64,000 nt of DNA from Pseudomonas viridiflava. Its GTDB lineage: Bacteria; Pseudomonadota; Gammaproteobacteria; Pseudomonadales; Pseudomonadaceae. The stretch spans positions 29,953 to 93,952 of the forward strand of contig NZ_UTKY01000115.1 in the NCBI RefSeq assembly GCF_900583165.1, read 5' to 3'. Positions 1-8,899 of this stretch are shown in pieces (position 1 is the first letter of the stretch; every line of letters starts with the position of its first letter). The notes beneath the pieces were generated by a model. That model ran no database searches, had not been told where the DNA came from, and was given only the letters and a program-made list of their open reading frames with translations. Both the position numbers and the translations under genes were made by a program.

Positions 1-36
1 CTCAACCCGCCGCTGCTCGGACGCTTCAATGCTTAA
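1..36 (+). CDS. 3' end of an unidentified upstream gene (partial)
   Basis: An open frame enters from the left edge and ends at a TAA at 34-36, giving a tail that reads LNPPLLGRFNA. It overlaps the start of the next gene by 8 bases, which suggests translational coupling. Only eleven codons are visible, so the product cannot be identified. In related pseudomonads a cyclopropane-fatty-acid synthase often precedes this neighbourhood, but nothing here tests that. Confidence 0.4.
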   Translation, partial: LNPPLLGRFNA

Positions 37-520
37 ACCCCTGGCCAATGCCGCGCTGTTTCAGTGCGGCTGGTTTGCCTGTGTGCTGGGGGGCAATGGC
101 CCTTGGCTGTTGGTGGGCGTGGCCGTGCTGGCCATCCACCTGCTGTGGATAAGTGGCTGGTCCAAGGACGGGCAGGTGATCCTCGCCATCACCTTGTTGG
201 GGACCGTGGTCGACACGTCGCTGCGTACATTCGGTGTGTTTCATTTCAGCATGCCGGGGCCGCTGATTCCGATCTGGCTGATACTGCTGTGGGCCGTGCT
301 GGCGACCACGCTGCGCCACTGCCTGGCCTGGAGCGCACTGCCCTGGTGGCGCGCCAGCCTGTTGGGCGCCGTGGGTGGGCCGCTGTCGTATTACGCGGGC
401 AGCCAGTTGGCCGGAGTGAGTTTCGGCTACGCGACGGCACCGACGTTGATTGACCTGGCCGTGCTCTGGGCCTTGCTGTTTCCTGTATTGCACTGGATCG
501 CCGACCAGCTCGGGCATTGA
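29..520 (+). CDS. DUF2878-type integral membrane protein
   Basis: A 163-residue, very hydrophobic protein with about four to five membrane-spanning stretches. Trp- and Leu-rich segments run almost end to end, with short polar loops such as the SGWSKDGQ loop near residues 43-50. Length and hydropathy fit the DUF2878 family, small inner-membrane proteins of unknown function. Its ATG overlaps the end of the preceding frame, so it is probably the last gene of an operon that begins outside the window. No catalytic motif is visible. Confidence 0.7.
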   Translation: MLKPLANAALFQCGWFACVLGGNGPWLLVGVAVLAIHLLWISGWSKDGQVILAITLLGTVVDTSLRTFGVFHFSMPGPLIPIWLILLWAVLATTLRHCLAWSALPWWRASLLGAVGGPLSYYAGSQLAGVSFGYATAPTLIDLAVLWALLFPVLHWIADQLGH

Positions 521-574
521 CGTCCGTCAGAGCATTCATACGCGCATCACCGGCTTGCCTTACACTGCGCGCCT

Positions 575-880
575 ATGACCAACATCCCCCACACCCAAAT
601 CGCCGAACCCGCCGTCACCTGCTCGACATGCGCGGCCTGCTGCTGCCAGTTGGAAGTGATGTTGATCACCGACACCGGCGTGCCTGAGCGTTATATCGAC
701 ACCGATGAGTGGGGCGGCGAAGTGATGCTGCGCCTGGACGACGGTTGGTGCGCTGCGTTGGATCGGGACACGATGATGTGCACGATCTATGAGCGGCGGC
801 CGTTGATTTGCCGGGAGTTCGAAATGGGCGCGCCGGAGTGCCTGGAAGAGCGGCAGGGGATTGCCACTGCTTACCGCTGA
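575..880 (+). CDS. YkgJ-family cysteine-cluster protein
   Basis: A 101-residue soluble protein. An N-terminal CSTCAACCC cluster is followed by single cysteines near residues 61, 70, 80 and 89. This is the pattern of the YkgJ (Fe-S or Zn cluster) family, whose biochemical role is not established. The C-terminal part has the family's YERRPLICREFE-like segment. It stands alone 54 bases after the membrane protein and is followed by a REP palindrome pair. Family assignment is fairly sure, function is not. Confidence 0.75.
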   Translation: MTNIPHTQIAEPAVTCSTCAACCCQLEVMLITDTGVPERYIDTDEWGGEVMLRLDDGWCAALDRDTMMCTIYERRPLICREFEMGAPECLEERQGIATAYR

Positions 881-900
881 TTCTGAGAGAGTAGAGATCC

Positions 901-995
901 AAATGTGGGAGGGGGCTTGCCCCCGATGGCGGTGTATCAGTACCCGATGTACTGACTGACACTCAGCTATCGGGGGCGAGCCCCCTTCCACATTT
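901..995. repeat. REPIN (inverted pair of REP sequences)
   Basis: Two REP elements in opposite orientation. The left arm starts aaatgtgggagggggcttgc and the right arm is its near reverse complement ending at 995. Each arm holds its own GC-rich stem and about 35 bases separate them. This arrangement is the REPIN unit common in P. fluorescens genomes, moved by REP-associated tyrosine transposases encoded elsewhere. It lies between two convergent genes. Confidence 0.85.
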
Positions 996-1003
996 GAGAA
1001 GGG

Positions 1004-1522
1004 CTACAGCGCCAGGGTGTAGTGCAGCGAGTAGCTCTCTACCCCGTCGTTATTGCTGCTGATGCCGGCGTTGGAATAGTGGATGGCTCGAATGCCCACC
1101 TCATGCCCACCGGCAAAGCGCAGGCCGGCGCCCACGCGGTCTTCGAACTGGAAGGCCTGACCGATGTTGTTGTCTTCCAACTTGGTGCGCGAGAACACTG
1201 CCACACCAATGCCCGCTTCGATGTAGGGCTTGACCGTCTCCCCGGCAAACTCATACACAAACACCGGTGAGAACGACAGGCTGCTGGCACTGGCGCGCTT
1301 GTCACCGTCCCAATAGGTGTAGGCGCCGCTCCAATAACCGGTCAATCGGCCCGTATCGCTCTGCCACCAGCTTTTGTCCCAATCCGATGTCAGCCCCAGC
1401 CGATAGGTCATGGTCGAATCACTGGTGCTCCCCACACCCAATTCCAGGCCGGCGGCCTGGGCCGAAATAGAGTGTCCTACCACGACGGCCGCAATCGCAG
1501 CCAAACAGAACAAGCGCTTCAT
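1004..1522 (-). CDS. pagL: Lipid A 3-O-deacylase, PagL family
   Basis: A 172-residue outer-membrane beta-barrel enzyme that removes the 3-O-linked acyl chain of lipid A. A signal peptide covers about residues 1-24 (ending SAQA). The family's catalytic His-x-Ser is seen as HYSN (H148, S150), and a Glu lies 12 residues further on (E162). This matches the spacing of the known PagL triad H126/S128/E140. Start choice: the ATG at 1522 has an AAGGA eight bases upstream. An in-frame ATG at 1531 sits directly on that Shine-Dalgarno and is less likely. The protein ends in an aromatic-rich beta strand plus Leu, usual for barrel proteins. Confidence 0.88.
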   Translation of the reverse strand: MKRLFCLAAIAAVVVGHSISAQAAGLELGVGSTSDSTMTYRLGLTSDWDKSWWQSDTGRLTGYWSGAYTYWDGDKRASASSLSFSPVFVYEFAGETVKPYIEAGIGVAVFSRTKLEDNNIGQAFQFEDRVGAGLRFAGGHEVGIRAIHYSNAGISSNNDGVESYSLHYTLAL

Positions 1523-1633
1523 AAGAAACATCCTTTCCGAACGAAGTTATATGGTTTTATACAAGCTAACTCGCTATAGAAGCTGGCGCATACTCGGAAG
1601 TTCCAGCACATAACGCCGTTTTTCACGAATTTT

Positions 1634-2428
1634 TCACGCAGTGAAGCTTCGCACAACCCCGTGATGTTTCCATAGTGTCGGTAGGATATTTCTTAGGTGA
1701 TACACATCGCCGCTGGTCCAGAACTGGGCTGGCGCAGGGTTGCCGACGGCCAACAGGTCGCGCTCGCCCAGCAAACGCTTGAGTTGGCGGGCCACGGCAG
1801 CGCCGGTGTCGATGAGGATAATGCTGGGGGGCAGCATCTGCGCCAGAAGCGGCTTGAGGAAGGGATAGTGGGTGCAGCCGAGGATGATGGTGTCGCAGCC
1901 AGCGCTGAGCAACGGCTCGACATAGCCCTGCAACATTAGGCGCAGGGCCGAGCTGTTGAGGTCGCCGGCCTCGATCAACTCCACCAAGCCAGGACAAGGT
2001 TGGGTGATCACGCGCACGTCGGTGGCAAAACGATCCAGCAGGGCGGCGAACTTGGCGCTTTGCAGCGTGCCGGTAGTGGCGAGTACACCGACCACGCCAC
2101 TGCGGGTCGCCGCCGCTGCGGGTTTGACCGCAGGCTCCATGCCCACCAGTGGCCACTCGGGATAGTCCTGGCGCAAATCAGCCACGGCGGCGACGGTGGC
2201 GGTATTGCAGGCGATCACAAACGCCTTGGCGCCCTTCTCGCGCAAAAACGCGGCGACTTGCCGAGAACGCTCAAGAATAAAGGCCGGGCTCTTCTCGCCG
2301 TAGGGAATATGGCCGCAATCGGCCACGTACAGCAGCGACTCGTGGGGCAGCAGTTGCTGGATCTCTTCAAGCACCGATAAGCCGCCGACGCCGGAATCGA
2401 ACACACCGATGGGCGCGTCCTTAACCAT
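1634..2428 (-). CDS. murI: Glutamate racemase
   Basis: Converts L- to D-glutamate for peptidoglycan synthesis in the cytoplasm. The 264-residue protein begins with the family's IGVFDSGVGGLSV segment. It carries both catalytic cysteines in their standard contexts, IACNTAT (C74) and LGCTHYPF (C185). It overlaps moeB by 8 bases and is the last gene of the minus-strand chain hemA-prfA-prmC-moeB-murI. The coupling is by position, as these genes do not share a pathway. Confidence 0.97.
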   Translation of the reverse strand: MVKDAPIGVFDSGVGGLSVLEEIQQLLPHESLLYVADCGHIPYGEKSPAFILERSRQVAAFLREKGAKAFVIACNTATVAAVADLRQDYPEWPLVGMEPAVKPAAAATRSGVVGVLATTGTLQSAKFAALLDRFATDVRVITQPCPGLVELIEAGDLNSSALRLMLQGYVEPLLSAGCDTIILGCTHYPFLKPLLAQMLPPSIILIDTGAAVARQLKRLLGERDLLAVGNPAPAQFWTSGDVYHLRNILPTLWKHHGVVRSFTA

Positions 2429-3176
2429 TGCGAGGCCCGCATACGCTACAACCGGGGTCGCGCTTGACGCGCAACTCGCGAAACCGTGTGGTCAGTGCAT
2501 CGATTAGCAACAAACGGCCCACCAGTGGCTCGCCAAAACCGGCGAGCAGCTTCAAGGCTTCCAACGCCTGAAGGCTGCCGACCACCCCCACCAACGGGCC
2601 AACCACACCCGCTTCGCTGCAGGTCAATTCGGTGTCGCTGCCGTGCCCATATAAACAGTGGTAGCACGGGCTTTCAGCGCGACGAGGGTCAAACACCGAC
2701 AACTGCCCTTCAAGGCGAATCGCCGCGCCGCTGATCAGCGGCTTGGCGGCGACCACGCAAGCGGCATTCACGGCTTCGCGCGTGGAAAAGTTGTCGCTGC
2801 AATCAAGCACCACGTCCACCGCCGCCACCGCGGTTGCGAGTGAATCGGCATCCAGGGCGGTGCGATGGGCGACCAGTTTGATCTCGGGGTTGATCGCCGT
2901 TAGACGACGCGTGGCCGAGTCGACCTTGGCCTGCCCGACGCTGTCGGTGTCGTGGATGATCTGGCGCTGCAGGTTGGTGAGGTCGACTGTATCGAAGTCC
3001 GCCAAATGCAACTCACCGACACCTGCAGCGGCCAAGTACAGCGCAACAGGCGCGCCCAGGCCGCCGAGGCCAATGATCAGCGCACGAGCGTTTTTCAACC
3101 GCAATTGACCGTCGATGTCGACATGTTGCAACAGAATCTGTCGGCTATAGCGCAACAGCTCTTGATCGGTCAGCAC
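2421..3176 (-). CDS. moeB: Molybdopterin-synthase adenylyltransferase (ThiF/MoeB/HesA family)
   Basis: An E1-like enzyme that adenylates the C-terminus of MoaD so that sulfur can be transferred during molybdenum cofactor synthesis. The 251-residue protein shows the nucleotide-binding GLGGLGAPVALYLAAAGVG loop near residues 36-54. It also has the Leu-Gln-Arg-Gln segment after the Rossmann fold, and two CxxC pairs (CYHC and CSVC) for the structural zinc. No rhodanese domain is fused, unlike some homologues. It overlaps prmC by 7 bases and murI by 8. The close relative ThiF is an alternative, but gene order favours moeB. Confidence 0.9.
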   Translation of the reverse strand: MLTDQELLRYSRQILLQHVDIDGQLRLKNARALIIGLGGLGAPVALYLAAAGVGELHLADFDTVDLTNLQRQIIHDTDSVGQAKVDSATRRLTAINPEIKLVAHRTALDADSLATAVAAVDVVLDCSDNFSTREAVNAACVVAAKPLISGAAIRLEGQLSVFDPRRAESPCYHCLYGHGSDTELTCSEAGVVGPLVGVVGSLQALEALKLLAGFGEPLVGRLLLIDALTTRFRELRVKRDPGCSVCGPRNG

Positions 3177-4000
3177 GGCCGGCGTCCCAGGGTGATGCGT
3201 TCGTGGCCACCAAGGTCGATGCGGCTGTGCACCTCGTCGAAACCTTCGTTGAGTAAAAGATCTCGCACGGCCGACGCCTGGTCGTACCCGTGTTCAAGCA
3301 ACAGCCAGCCACCGGCGCTCAAATAGGCCGGAGCCTCTTTGATGATGTGGCGTAAATCGTCCAGGCCATCCTGCCCCGCCACCAGCGCGCTGGCTGGTTC
3401 AAACCGCACATCACCGGCCACCAGGTGTGGGTCGTTGGCGGCAATATACGGCGGGTTGCTGATGATCAGGTCGTAGGTACGGCCTTGCAGGGCGCTGAAC
3501 CAATGGCTGTTCAGCACCGTGGCATTATTGAGGTGCAGGCGCTGGCGATTGCGTTCGGCCAGGGCCACGGCTTCCAGCACGCGGTCAACGCCGGTGACGT
3601 GCCAGGCTGGGCGCTCGCTGGCCAACGCCAAGGCAATAGCGCCACTGCCGGTGCCAAGGTCGAGCACCTGGGTGGGCGTGGCTGGCAACAATTCCAGCGC
3701 GGCTTCCACCAGCAATTCAGTATCGGGGCGCGGAATCAATGTGTGAGGCGCGACTTCCAGGTCAAGCTTCCAGAAGCCTTGCTGGCCGAGGATATACGCC
3801 ACCGGCTCACCGCCCCGGCGGCGTTGTAGATAATCGGCAAAGGTCAGCGCGGCTTCGCTGCTGACGATTTTTTCCGGCCAGGTGTGCAGATAGCTTCGGG
3901 ACTTGCCCAGCGCAGCCGCCAGCAACAATTCGGCATCCAGGCGCGCCGTGGGCGAATCAGGCAGATCGGCGGCGCGCAGCAGGCTGGCGATGATGGTCAT
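3170..4000 (-). CDS. prmC: Peptide chain release factor N5-glutamine methyltransferase
   Basis: Methylates the glutamine of the GGQ motif in release factors, using S-adenosylmethionine. At 276 residues it has the usual length. An N-terminal helical domain is followed by the SAM-binding VLDLGTGSGAIALALA loop and the catalytic NPPY motif (in IISNPPYIA). It directly follows prfA (0-base gap), its substrate gene, as in many gammaproteobacteria. Confidence 0.96.
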   Translation of the reverse strand: MTIIASLLRAADLPDSPTARLDAELLLAAALGKSRSYLHTWPEKIVSSEAALTFADYLQRRRGGEPVAYILGQQGFWKLDLEVAPHTLIPRPDTELLVEAALELLPATPTQVLDLGTGSGAIALALASERPAWHVTGVDRVLEAVALAERNRQRLHLNNATVLNSHWFSALQGRTYDLIISNPPYIAANDPHLVAGDVRFEPASALVAGQDGLDDLRHIIKEAPAYLSAGGWLLLEHGYDQASAVRDLLLNEGFDEVHSRIDLGGHERITLGRRPC

Positions 4001-5083
4001 TTATTCACCTATCGCCGCTAACTGATCGGCCTGGTATTCGGCAAGCAAGGGCTCGATCACCGCGTCGACGCCACCCGCGAGGATTTCGTCCAGGGAATAC
4101 AGGGTGAGGTTGACCCGGTGGTCGGTCACCCGGCCCTGGGCAAAGTTGTAGGTACGGATGCGCTCGGAGCGGTCGCCCGACCCCACCAGCAACTTGCGCT
4201 CGCTGGCAATCGCGTTGGCCGCGGCACTGGTTTGCTGGTCATTGAGCTTGGCCGACAGCCAGGACATGGCCCGCGCACGGTTCTTGTGCTGAGAACGTTC
4301 TTCCTGGCACTCCACCACAATGCCCGACGGCAAGTGGGTGATACGGATAGCGGAGTCGGTTTTGTTGACGTGCTGACCACCAGCGCCCGACGAGCGGTAA
4401 GTGTCGACCCGCAAGTCGGCCGGGTTGATCTCGATGGCTTCCTGCTCGTCCGGCTCAGGCAACACGGCCACGGTGCACGCAGAGGTGTGGATACGGCCTT
4501 GGGACTCAGTGGCCGGCACCCGCTGCACGCGGTGGGCGCCTGACTCGAATTTCAGCTTGCCGTAGACGTTGTCGCCTTCAACCCGCGCGATAACTTCTTT
4601 ATAGCCGCCATGTTCGCCCTCGTTTTCCGAGAGAATCTCCACGCGCCAACCGCGACGCTCGGCGTAGCGCGAATACATGCGGAACAGGTCGCCGGAGAAG
4701 ATCGCCGCCTCATCACCGCCGGTGCCGGCGCGGATTTCGAGGAACACGTTGCGCCCGTCGTTAGGGTCTTTGGGCAGCAACATGCGTTGCAGGTCACCTT
4801 CCAGCGCGACGAGTTTTTCTTTGGCTTCGCGGACTTCTTCCACCGCCATTTCGCGCATGTCCGGGTCGCTGTCCTTGAGCAGCGCTTGGGCGCCTTCGAG
4901 GTCGGCCTGGGTTTTCAACCATTGCCCATAGGTGGTGACAATCGGCTCAACTTCCGCGTATTCCTTGGAATAGGTGCGGAACTTGGTTTGATCGGAGATG
5001 ACTTCGCCATCGCCGAGCAAGGCGGTCAGTTCTTCGAAACGGTCCTGGAGCACGTCCAGTTTATTGAGCAGTGACGCTTTCAT
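4001..5083 (-). CDS. prfA: Peptide chain release factor 1
   Basis: Recognises UAA and UAG stop codons and triggers peptide release. The 360-residue protein contains the stop-codon tripeptide PAT (in RVPATESQGR) and the catalytic GGQ (in GAGGQHVNK), the target of the downstream methyltransferase PrmC. The start overlaps the end of hemA by 4 bases (ATGA type), so it is translationally coupled to it. Confidence 0.98.
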   Translation of the reverse strand: MKASLLNKLDVLQDRFEELTALLGDGEVISDQTKFRTYSKEYAEVEPIVTTYGQWLKTQADLEGAQALLKDSDPDMREMAVEEVREAKEKLVALEGDLQRMLLPKDPNDGRNVFLEIRAGTGGDEAAIFSGDLFRMYSRYAERRGWRVEILSENEGEHGGYKEVIARVEGDNVYGKLKFESGAHRVQRVPATESQGRIHTSACTVAVLPEPDEQEAIEINPADLRVDTYRSSGAGGQHVNKTDSAIRITHLPSGIVVECQEERSQHKNRARAMSWLSAKLNDQQTSAAANAIASERKLLVGSGDRSERIRTYNFAQGRVTDHRVNLTLYSLDEILAGGVDAVIEPLLAEYQADQLAAIGE

Positions 5084-6369
5084 TGCGGTTTTTTATCCGA
5101 AGAGCTTTCTGACGCGCCCTCACCGAGGGCAAAGAGTTCCTGGGCCATGGCCAGCGCATCGAGGCGGCCTTCGGCGGTAAGCTTTTTCAACTGAACACTG
5201 GGTGCATGGAGCAACTTATTAGTGAGGCCGCGCGCCAGTTGCATCAGCACTTCTTCGGCGCTGCTGCCGTTGGCCAATAAACGCTGGGCCTTGATCAATT
5301 CTTCGTCGCGCAGGCGTTCGCCCTGCTGACGATACGCCTTGAGCACATCCACCGCCGCCAGTTCACGCAGGCGCACCATGAAATCTTCGGCCCCGGTGCT
5401 GACCATTTCCTCGGCAGCCTGGGCAGCGCCCTGGCGACTCTTGAGGTTTTCGGCGACCACTTCATGCAAGTCGTCGACGCTATAGAGGTAAACGTCGTCC
5501 AACTCGCCGACTTCGGGCTCGATATCGCGGGGAACAGCGATATCCACCATGAAAATCGGCTTGTGCTTGCGCAGTTTCAACGCGCTTTCCACCGCACCCT
5601 TGCCAAGAATCGGCAACTGGCTGGCGGTGGAGCTGATGACGATATCGCTGCGCACCAGCTCGGCCGGGATATCCGCCAGCAGCACAGCATGGGCGCCGAA
5701 CTGTTCGGCGAGGATGCTCGCTCGCTCCAACGTTCGATTGGCAACGACGATACGCTTTACCCCCAGATCGTGCAGATGGCGGGCGACCAGGGTGATGGTC
5801 TCGCCAGCGCCAATCAACAAGGCCTGACTACGTTGCAAATCACTGAAAATCTGTTTGGCCAGGCTGACGGCAGCAAAAGCCACAGAGACCGGGTTTTCAC
5901 CAATGGCGGTATCAGTGCGCACTTGCTTGGCAGAATTGAACGTGGCCTGGAACAACCGGCCCAGCAACGGGCCGACGGTACCGGCCTCACGCGCAACAGC
6001 GTAGGCAGACTTCATCTGGCCGAGAATCTGCGGCTCACCCAAGACCAACGAATCGAGACCTGACGCCACACGCATCATGTGACGAACTGCCGCATCCTCT
6101 TCGTGCACATAAGCGCTGGCGCGCAGGTCGTCGAGGCTCAAATGGTGGTAATCGGCCAGCCAGCGCAGTACGACATCCGCTGAAAGATGTTCCTGCTCTA
6201 TATAAAGCTCGCTGCGATTGCAGGTCGAAAGGATCGCAGCTTCGCGGCTGTCGGTGAGCCGGCAGAGCTGCTGCAAGGCCTCAACCAACTGCTCAGGCGT
6301 AAACGCCACGCGCTCGCGCACGTCTACAGAGGCAGTCTTGTGGTTAATACCGAGTGCGAGGAAGGCCAT
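5080..6369 (-). CDS. hemA: Glutamyl-tRNA reductase
   Basis: First committed enzyme of the C5 pathway to tetrapyrroles, reducing glutamyl-tRNA to glutamate-1-semialdehyde with NADPH. The 429-residue protein has the catalytic cysteine in STCNRSELY (C50), the substrate-binding region around HMMRVASGLDS, a GAGET nucleotide-binding loop, and the C-terminal dimerisation helix. It is first in the five-gene minus-strand chain and is divergent from the TPR lipoprotein gene, with a 182-base promoter region between them. Confidence 0.98.
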   Translation of the reverse strand: MAFLALGINHKTASVDVRERVAFTPEQLVEALQQLCRLTDSREAAILSTCNRSELYIEQEHLSADVVLRWLADYHHLSLDDLRASAYVHEEDAAVRHMMRVASGLDSLVLGEPQILGQMKSAYAVAREAGTVGPLLGRLFQATFNSAKQVRTDTAIGENPVSVAFAAVSLAKQIFSDLQRSQALLIGAGETITLVARHLHDLGVKRIVVANRTLERASILAEQFGAHAVLLADIPAELVRSDIVISSTASQLPILGKGAVESALKLRKHKPIFMVDIAVPRDIEPEVGELDDVYLYSVDDLHEVVAENLKSRQGAAQAAEEMVSTGAEDFMVRLRELAAVDVLKAYRQQGERLRDEELIKAQRLLANGSSAEEVLMQLARGLTNKLLHAPSVQLKKLTAEGRLDALAMAQELFALGEGASESSSDKKPQ

Positions 6370-6551
6370 TCAATATCGCTGATGATGTCGGGAAGCCGAC
6401 AATTGTCCTACTTCGAAAGATTCAGAACAACCACCGTCGTCTATTGTCCCTATACCTTGTGCCTATAAATACACCAACTGAGACTCGGTTATGTTTGACC
6501 GAAGGCTTGTGTCATGATGATCCGACCGCAGGTTAGTCGTCCTCTTCCTAT

Positions 6552-8276
6552 ATGAATAGATCCTCCGCGTTGCTCCTTGCTCTTGTTTTCCTCAGCGGCT
6601 GCCAGGCTATGGCCCCCGTGTCGCCGGACGCTACGCCGCCGGTGGAAGACAACACCCCCGCCCCTGAAAAGCCCAAGGTTTACTCCTCGTTCAGTGAAGA
6701 AACGGTGTTCAGCCTGCTCAGCGCAGAGCTGGCCGGCCAGCGCAATCGTTTTGATATTGCCCTGGATAACTACGTGACCCAGGCCATCAACACACAGGAC
6801 CCGGGGATTTCCGAGCGGGCGTTTCGCATCGCCGAGTACCTGGGGGCGGACCAGGCCGCGTTGGACACGTCGCTGATTTGGGCGAAAAATGCGCCGGACG
6901 ACCTCGAAGCGCAACGCGCCGCAGCCATTCAATTGGCACGTGCAGGGCGCTATGACGACTCCATGGTTTATATGGAGAAGGTGCTGCAGGGCAAGGGCGA
7001 CACCCATTTCGACTTCCTCGCGCTGTCGGCTGCCGACACCGACCAGGACACCCGCAATGGCCTGATGAAGAGCTTCGACCGCCTGCTGCAAAAGCATCCG
7101 AAGAACAGCCAGCTTATTTTTGGCAAGGCCTTGCTGCTGCAACAGGACGATGAAGCGGACGCTGCATTGAAATTGCTGGAGCAGAATCCGCCGGATGAAG
7201 GCGAGATTGCCCCCATACTGCTGCGCGCACGCTTGCTGCAAAACCTCAATCGAGGCAAGGAAGCGATTCCGCTGCTGGAAAAAAACATCAAGAAGTACCC
7301 GGAAGACAAACGCCTGCGCCTGACGTACGCACGCATGTTGGTCGAACAGGACCGCATGGAAGACGCCAAAGTGCAGTTCGCTAACCTGGTGCAGCAGTAC
7401 CCGGACGACGACGAATTGCGTTACTCCCTGGCGCTGGTCTGCCTGGAGGCCAAGGCCTGGGACGAGGCCAAGGGTTACCTTGAAGAGTTGATCCAGCGCG
7501 AAAGCCATGTGGACTCGGCGCACCTGAACCTGGGCCGTATTGCTGAAGAGAAAAACGACCCACAAGCCGCCTTGCTCGAATACGCCCAGGTCGGCCCCGG
7601 CAATGACTACCTGCCCGCCCAATTGCGCCAGGCCGATATTTTGATGAACAACGGTCGCACCGACGAGGCGGAAAAGCGCTTGGCTGCGGCGCGGGATGCC
7701 GAACCGGATTACGCGATCCAGTTGTATCTGATTCAGGCCGAAACCTTGTCGGCCAACAATCAGGGCGAGCGTGCCTGGAAACTGCTGCAACAAGCCTTGT
7801 TGCAATTCCCAGACGACTTGAACCTGCTCTATACCCGCGCCATGCAAGCGGAAAAACGCAATGACCTGACGCAGATGGAAAAAGACCTGCGCCTGATCAT
7901 CAAGCGCGACCCGGACAACGCCATGGCACTCAATGCCTTGGGATACACATTATCTGACCGCACCACGCGCTACGACGAAGCCAAGGTCTTGATCGAACAA
8001 GCCCACACGCTCAACCCGGAAGACCCGGCCGTACTCGACAGCCTGGGCTGGGTGAATTACCGCCTGGGCAACCTGGACGAGGCTGAGCGCCTGCTGCGCC
8101 TGGCGCTGGAACGCTTCCCCGACCAAGAAGTCGCCGCCCACCTGGGCGAAGTGCTGTGGGCCAACGGCAAGCAGCGCGAAGCGCGACAAATCTGGGAAAA
8201 ATTCCTCAAGGAACAACCCGAAAGCCCCATCCTGCGCAGCACCATCAAGCGCCTGACCGGTTCCGAGACCCTTTAA
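6552..8276 (+). CDS. Tetratricopeptide-repeat lipoprotein upstream of lolB
   Basis: A 574-residue protein with a lipoprotein signal peptide (LVFLSGCQ, lipobox cysteine near residue 17). A long array of TPR helices follows from about residue 60 to the end, for example the ALNALGYTL and VLDSLGWVNYRLG repeats. TPR arrays are protein-docking scaffolds, and the specific partner is unknown. It is divergent from hemA and only 4 bases before lolB. This is the same position as the TPR gene PA4667 that I recall in P. aeruginosa. It is probably attached to the outer membrane facing the periplasm. Confidence 0.85.
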   Translation: MNRSSALLLALVFLSGCQAMAPVSPDATPPVEDNTPAPEKPKVYSSFSEETVFSLLSAELAGQRNRFDIALDNYVTQAINTQDPGISERAFRIAEYLGADQAALDTSLIWAKNAPDDLEAQRAAAIQLARAGRYDDSMVYMEKVLQGKGDTHFDFLALSAADTDQDTRNGLMKSFDRLLQKHPKNSQLIFGKALLLQQDDEADAALKLLEQNPPDEGEIAPILLRARLLQNLNRGKEAIPLLEKNIKKYPEDKRLRLTYARMLVEQDRMEDAKVQFANLVQQYPDDDELRYSLALVCLEAKAWDEAKGYLEELIQRESHVDSAHLNLGRIAEEKNDPQAALLEYAQVGPGNDYLPAQLRQADILMNNGRTDEAEKRLAAARDAEPDYAIQLYLIQAETLSANNQGERAWKLLQQALLQFPDDLNLLYTRAMQAEKRNDLTQMEKDLRLIIKRDPDNAMALNALGYTLSDRTTRYDEAKVLIEQAHTLNPEDPAVLDSLGWVNYRLGNLDEAERLLRLALERFPDQEVAAHLGEVLWANGKQREARQIWEKFLKEQPESPILRSTIKRLTGSETL

Positions 8277-8280
8277 GCTT

Positions 8281-8898
8281 ATGTTTTTGCGCCACGTTGT
8301 AGTATTCAGCCTTATTGCCATGCTCGCCGGTTGCGCCGGCTTCGGTGCCCGCGAATCTGTTGAAGGCCAGGGCAACCCGGCGCAATGGAAACAACATAAA
8401 GATCAGCTCAGCAGCATCGACGGCTGGCAGATCGAAGGTAAAGTGGGGGTTCGCGCGCCGAAAGATTCCGGCAGTGGCACGTTGTTTTGGCTGCAACGCC
8501 AGGACTATTACGATATTCGCCTGTCCGGCCCCTTGGGCCGAGGCGCAGCACGTCTAACCGGTCGACCGGGGCAAGTAAGCCTCGAAGTCGCCAATCAGGG
8601 CCGTTATGAAGCGACCTCACCCGAGGCGCTGTTAGAAGAACAGATTGGCTGGAAATTACCGGTATCCCATCTTGTGTGGTGGGTGCGCGGCTTGCCGGCG
8701 CCCGACAGCAAGAGCCGCCTGGGCCTCAACGGTGACAGCCGCCTGGCCACCCTTGAGCAGGATGGCTGGCAGGTTGAATACTTGAGCTATGTAGAACAAA
8801 ACGGTTACTGGCTGCCCGAACGCATAAAGCTGCATGGCACCGACCTTGACGTCACGTTGGTGATCAAGGACTGGCAACCGCGCAAATTGGGGCAATAA
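8281..8898 (+). CDS. lolB: Outer-membrane lipoprotein LolB
   Basis: Receives lipoproteins from the periplasmic carrier LolA and inserts them in the outer membrane. The 205-residue protein has a lipobox (IAMLAGCAGF, Cys near residue 18), which makes it a lipoprotein itself. The WQIEGKVGVRAP and later GWQVEYLSY segments are typical of LolB. It is sandwiched between the TPR gene (4 bases) and ispE (1 base), the conserved pseudomonad order. Confidence 0.95.
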   Translation: MFLRHVVVFSLIAMLAGCAGFGARESVEGQGNPAQWKQHKDQLSSIDGWQIEGKVGVRAPKDSGSGTLFWLQRQDYYDIRLSGPLGRGAARLTGRPGQVSLEVANQGRYEATSPEALLEEQIGWKLPVSHLVWWVRGLPAPDSKSRLGLNGDSRLATLEQDGWQVEYLSYVEQNGYWLPERIKLHGTDLDVTLVIKDWQPRKLGQ

Positions 8899-8899
8899 C

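Noticed and set aside
6489..7847. 452-codon minus-strand frame opposite the TPR lipoprotein gene
   Set aside because: Shadow frame, Gln/Leu-rich from complementing TPR codons, and it extends across the divergent promoter region.
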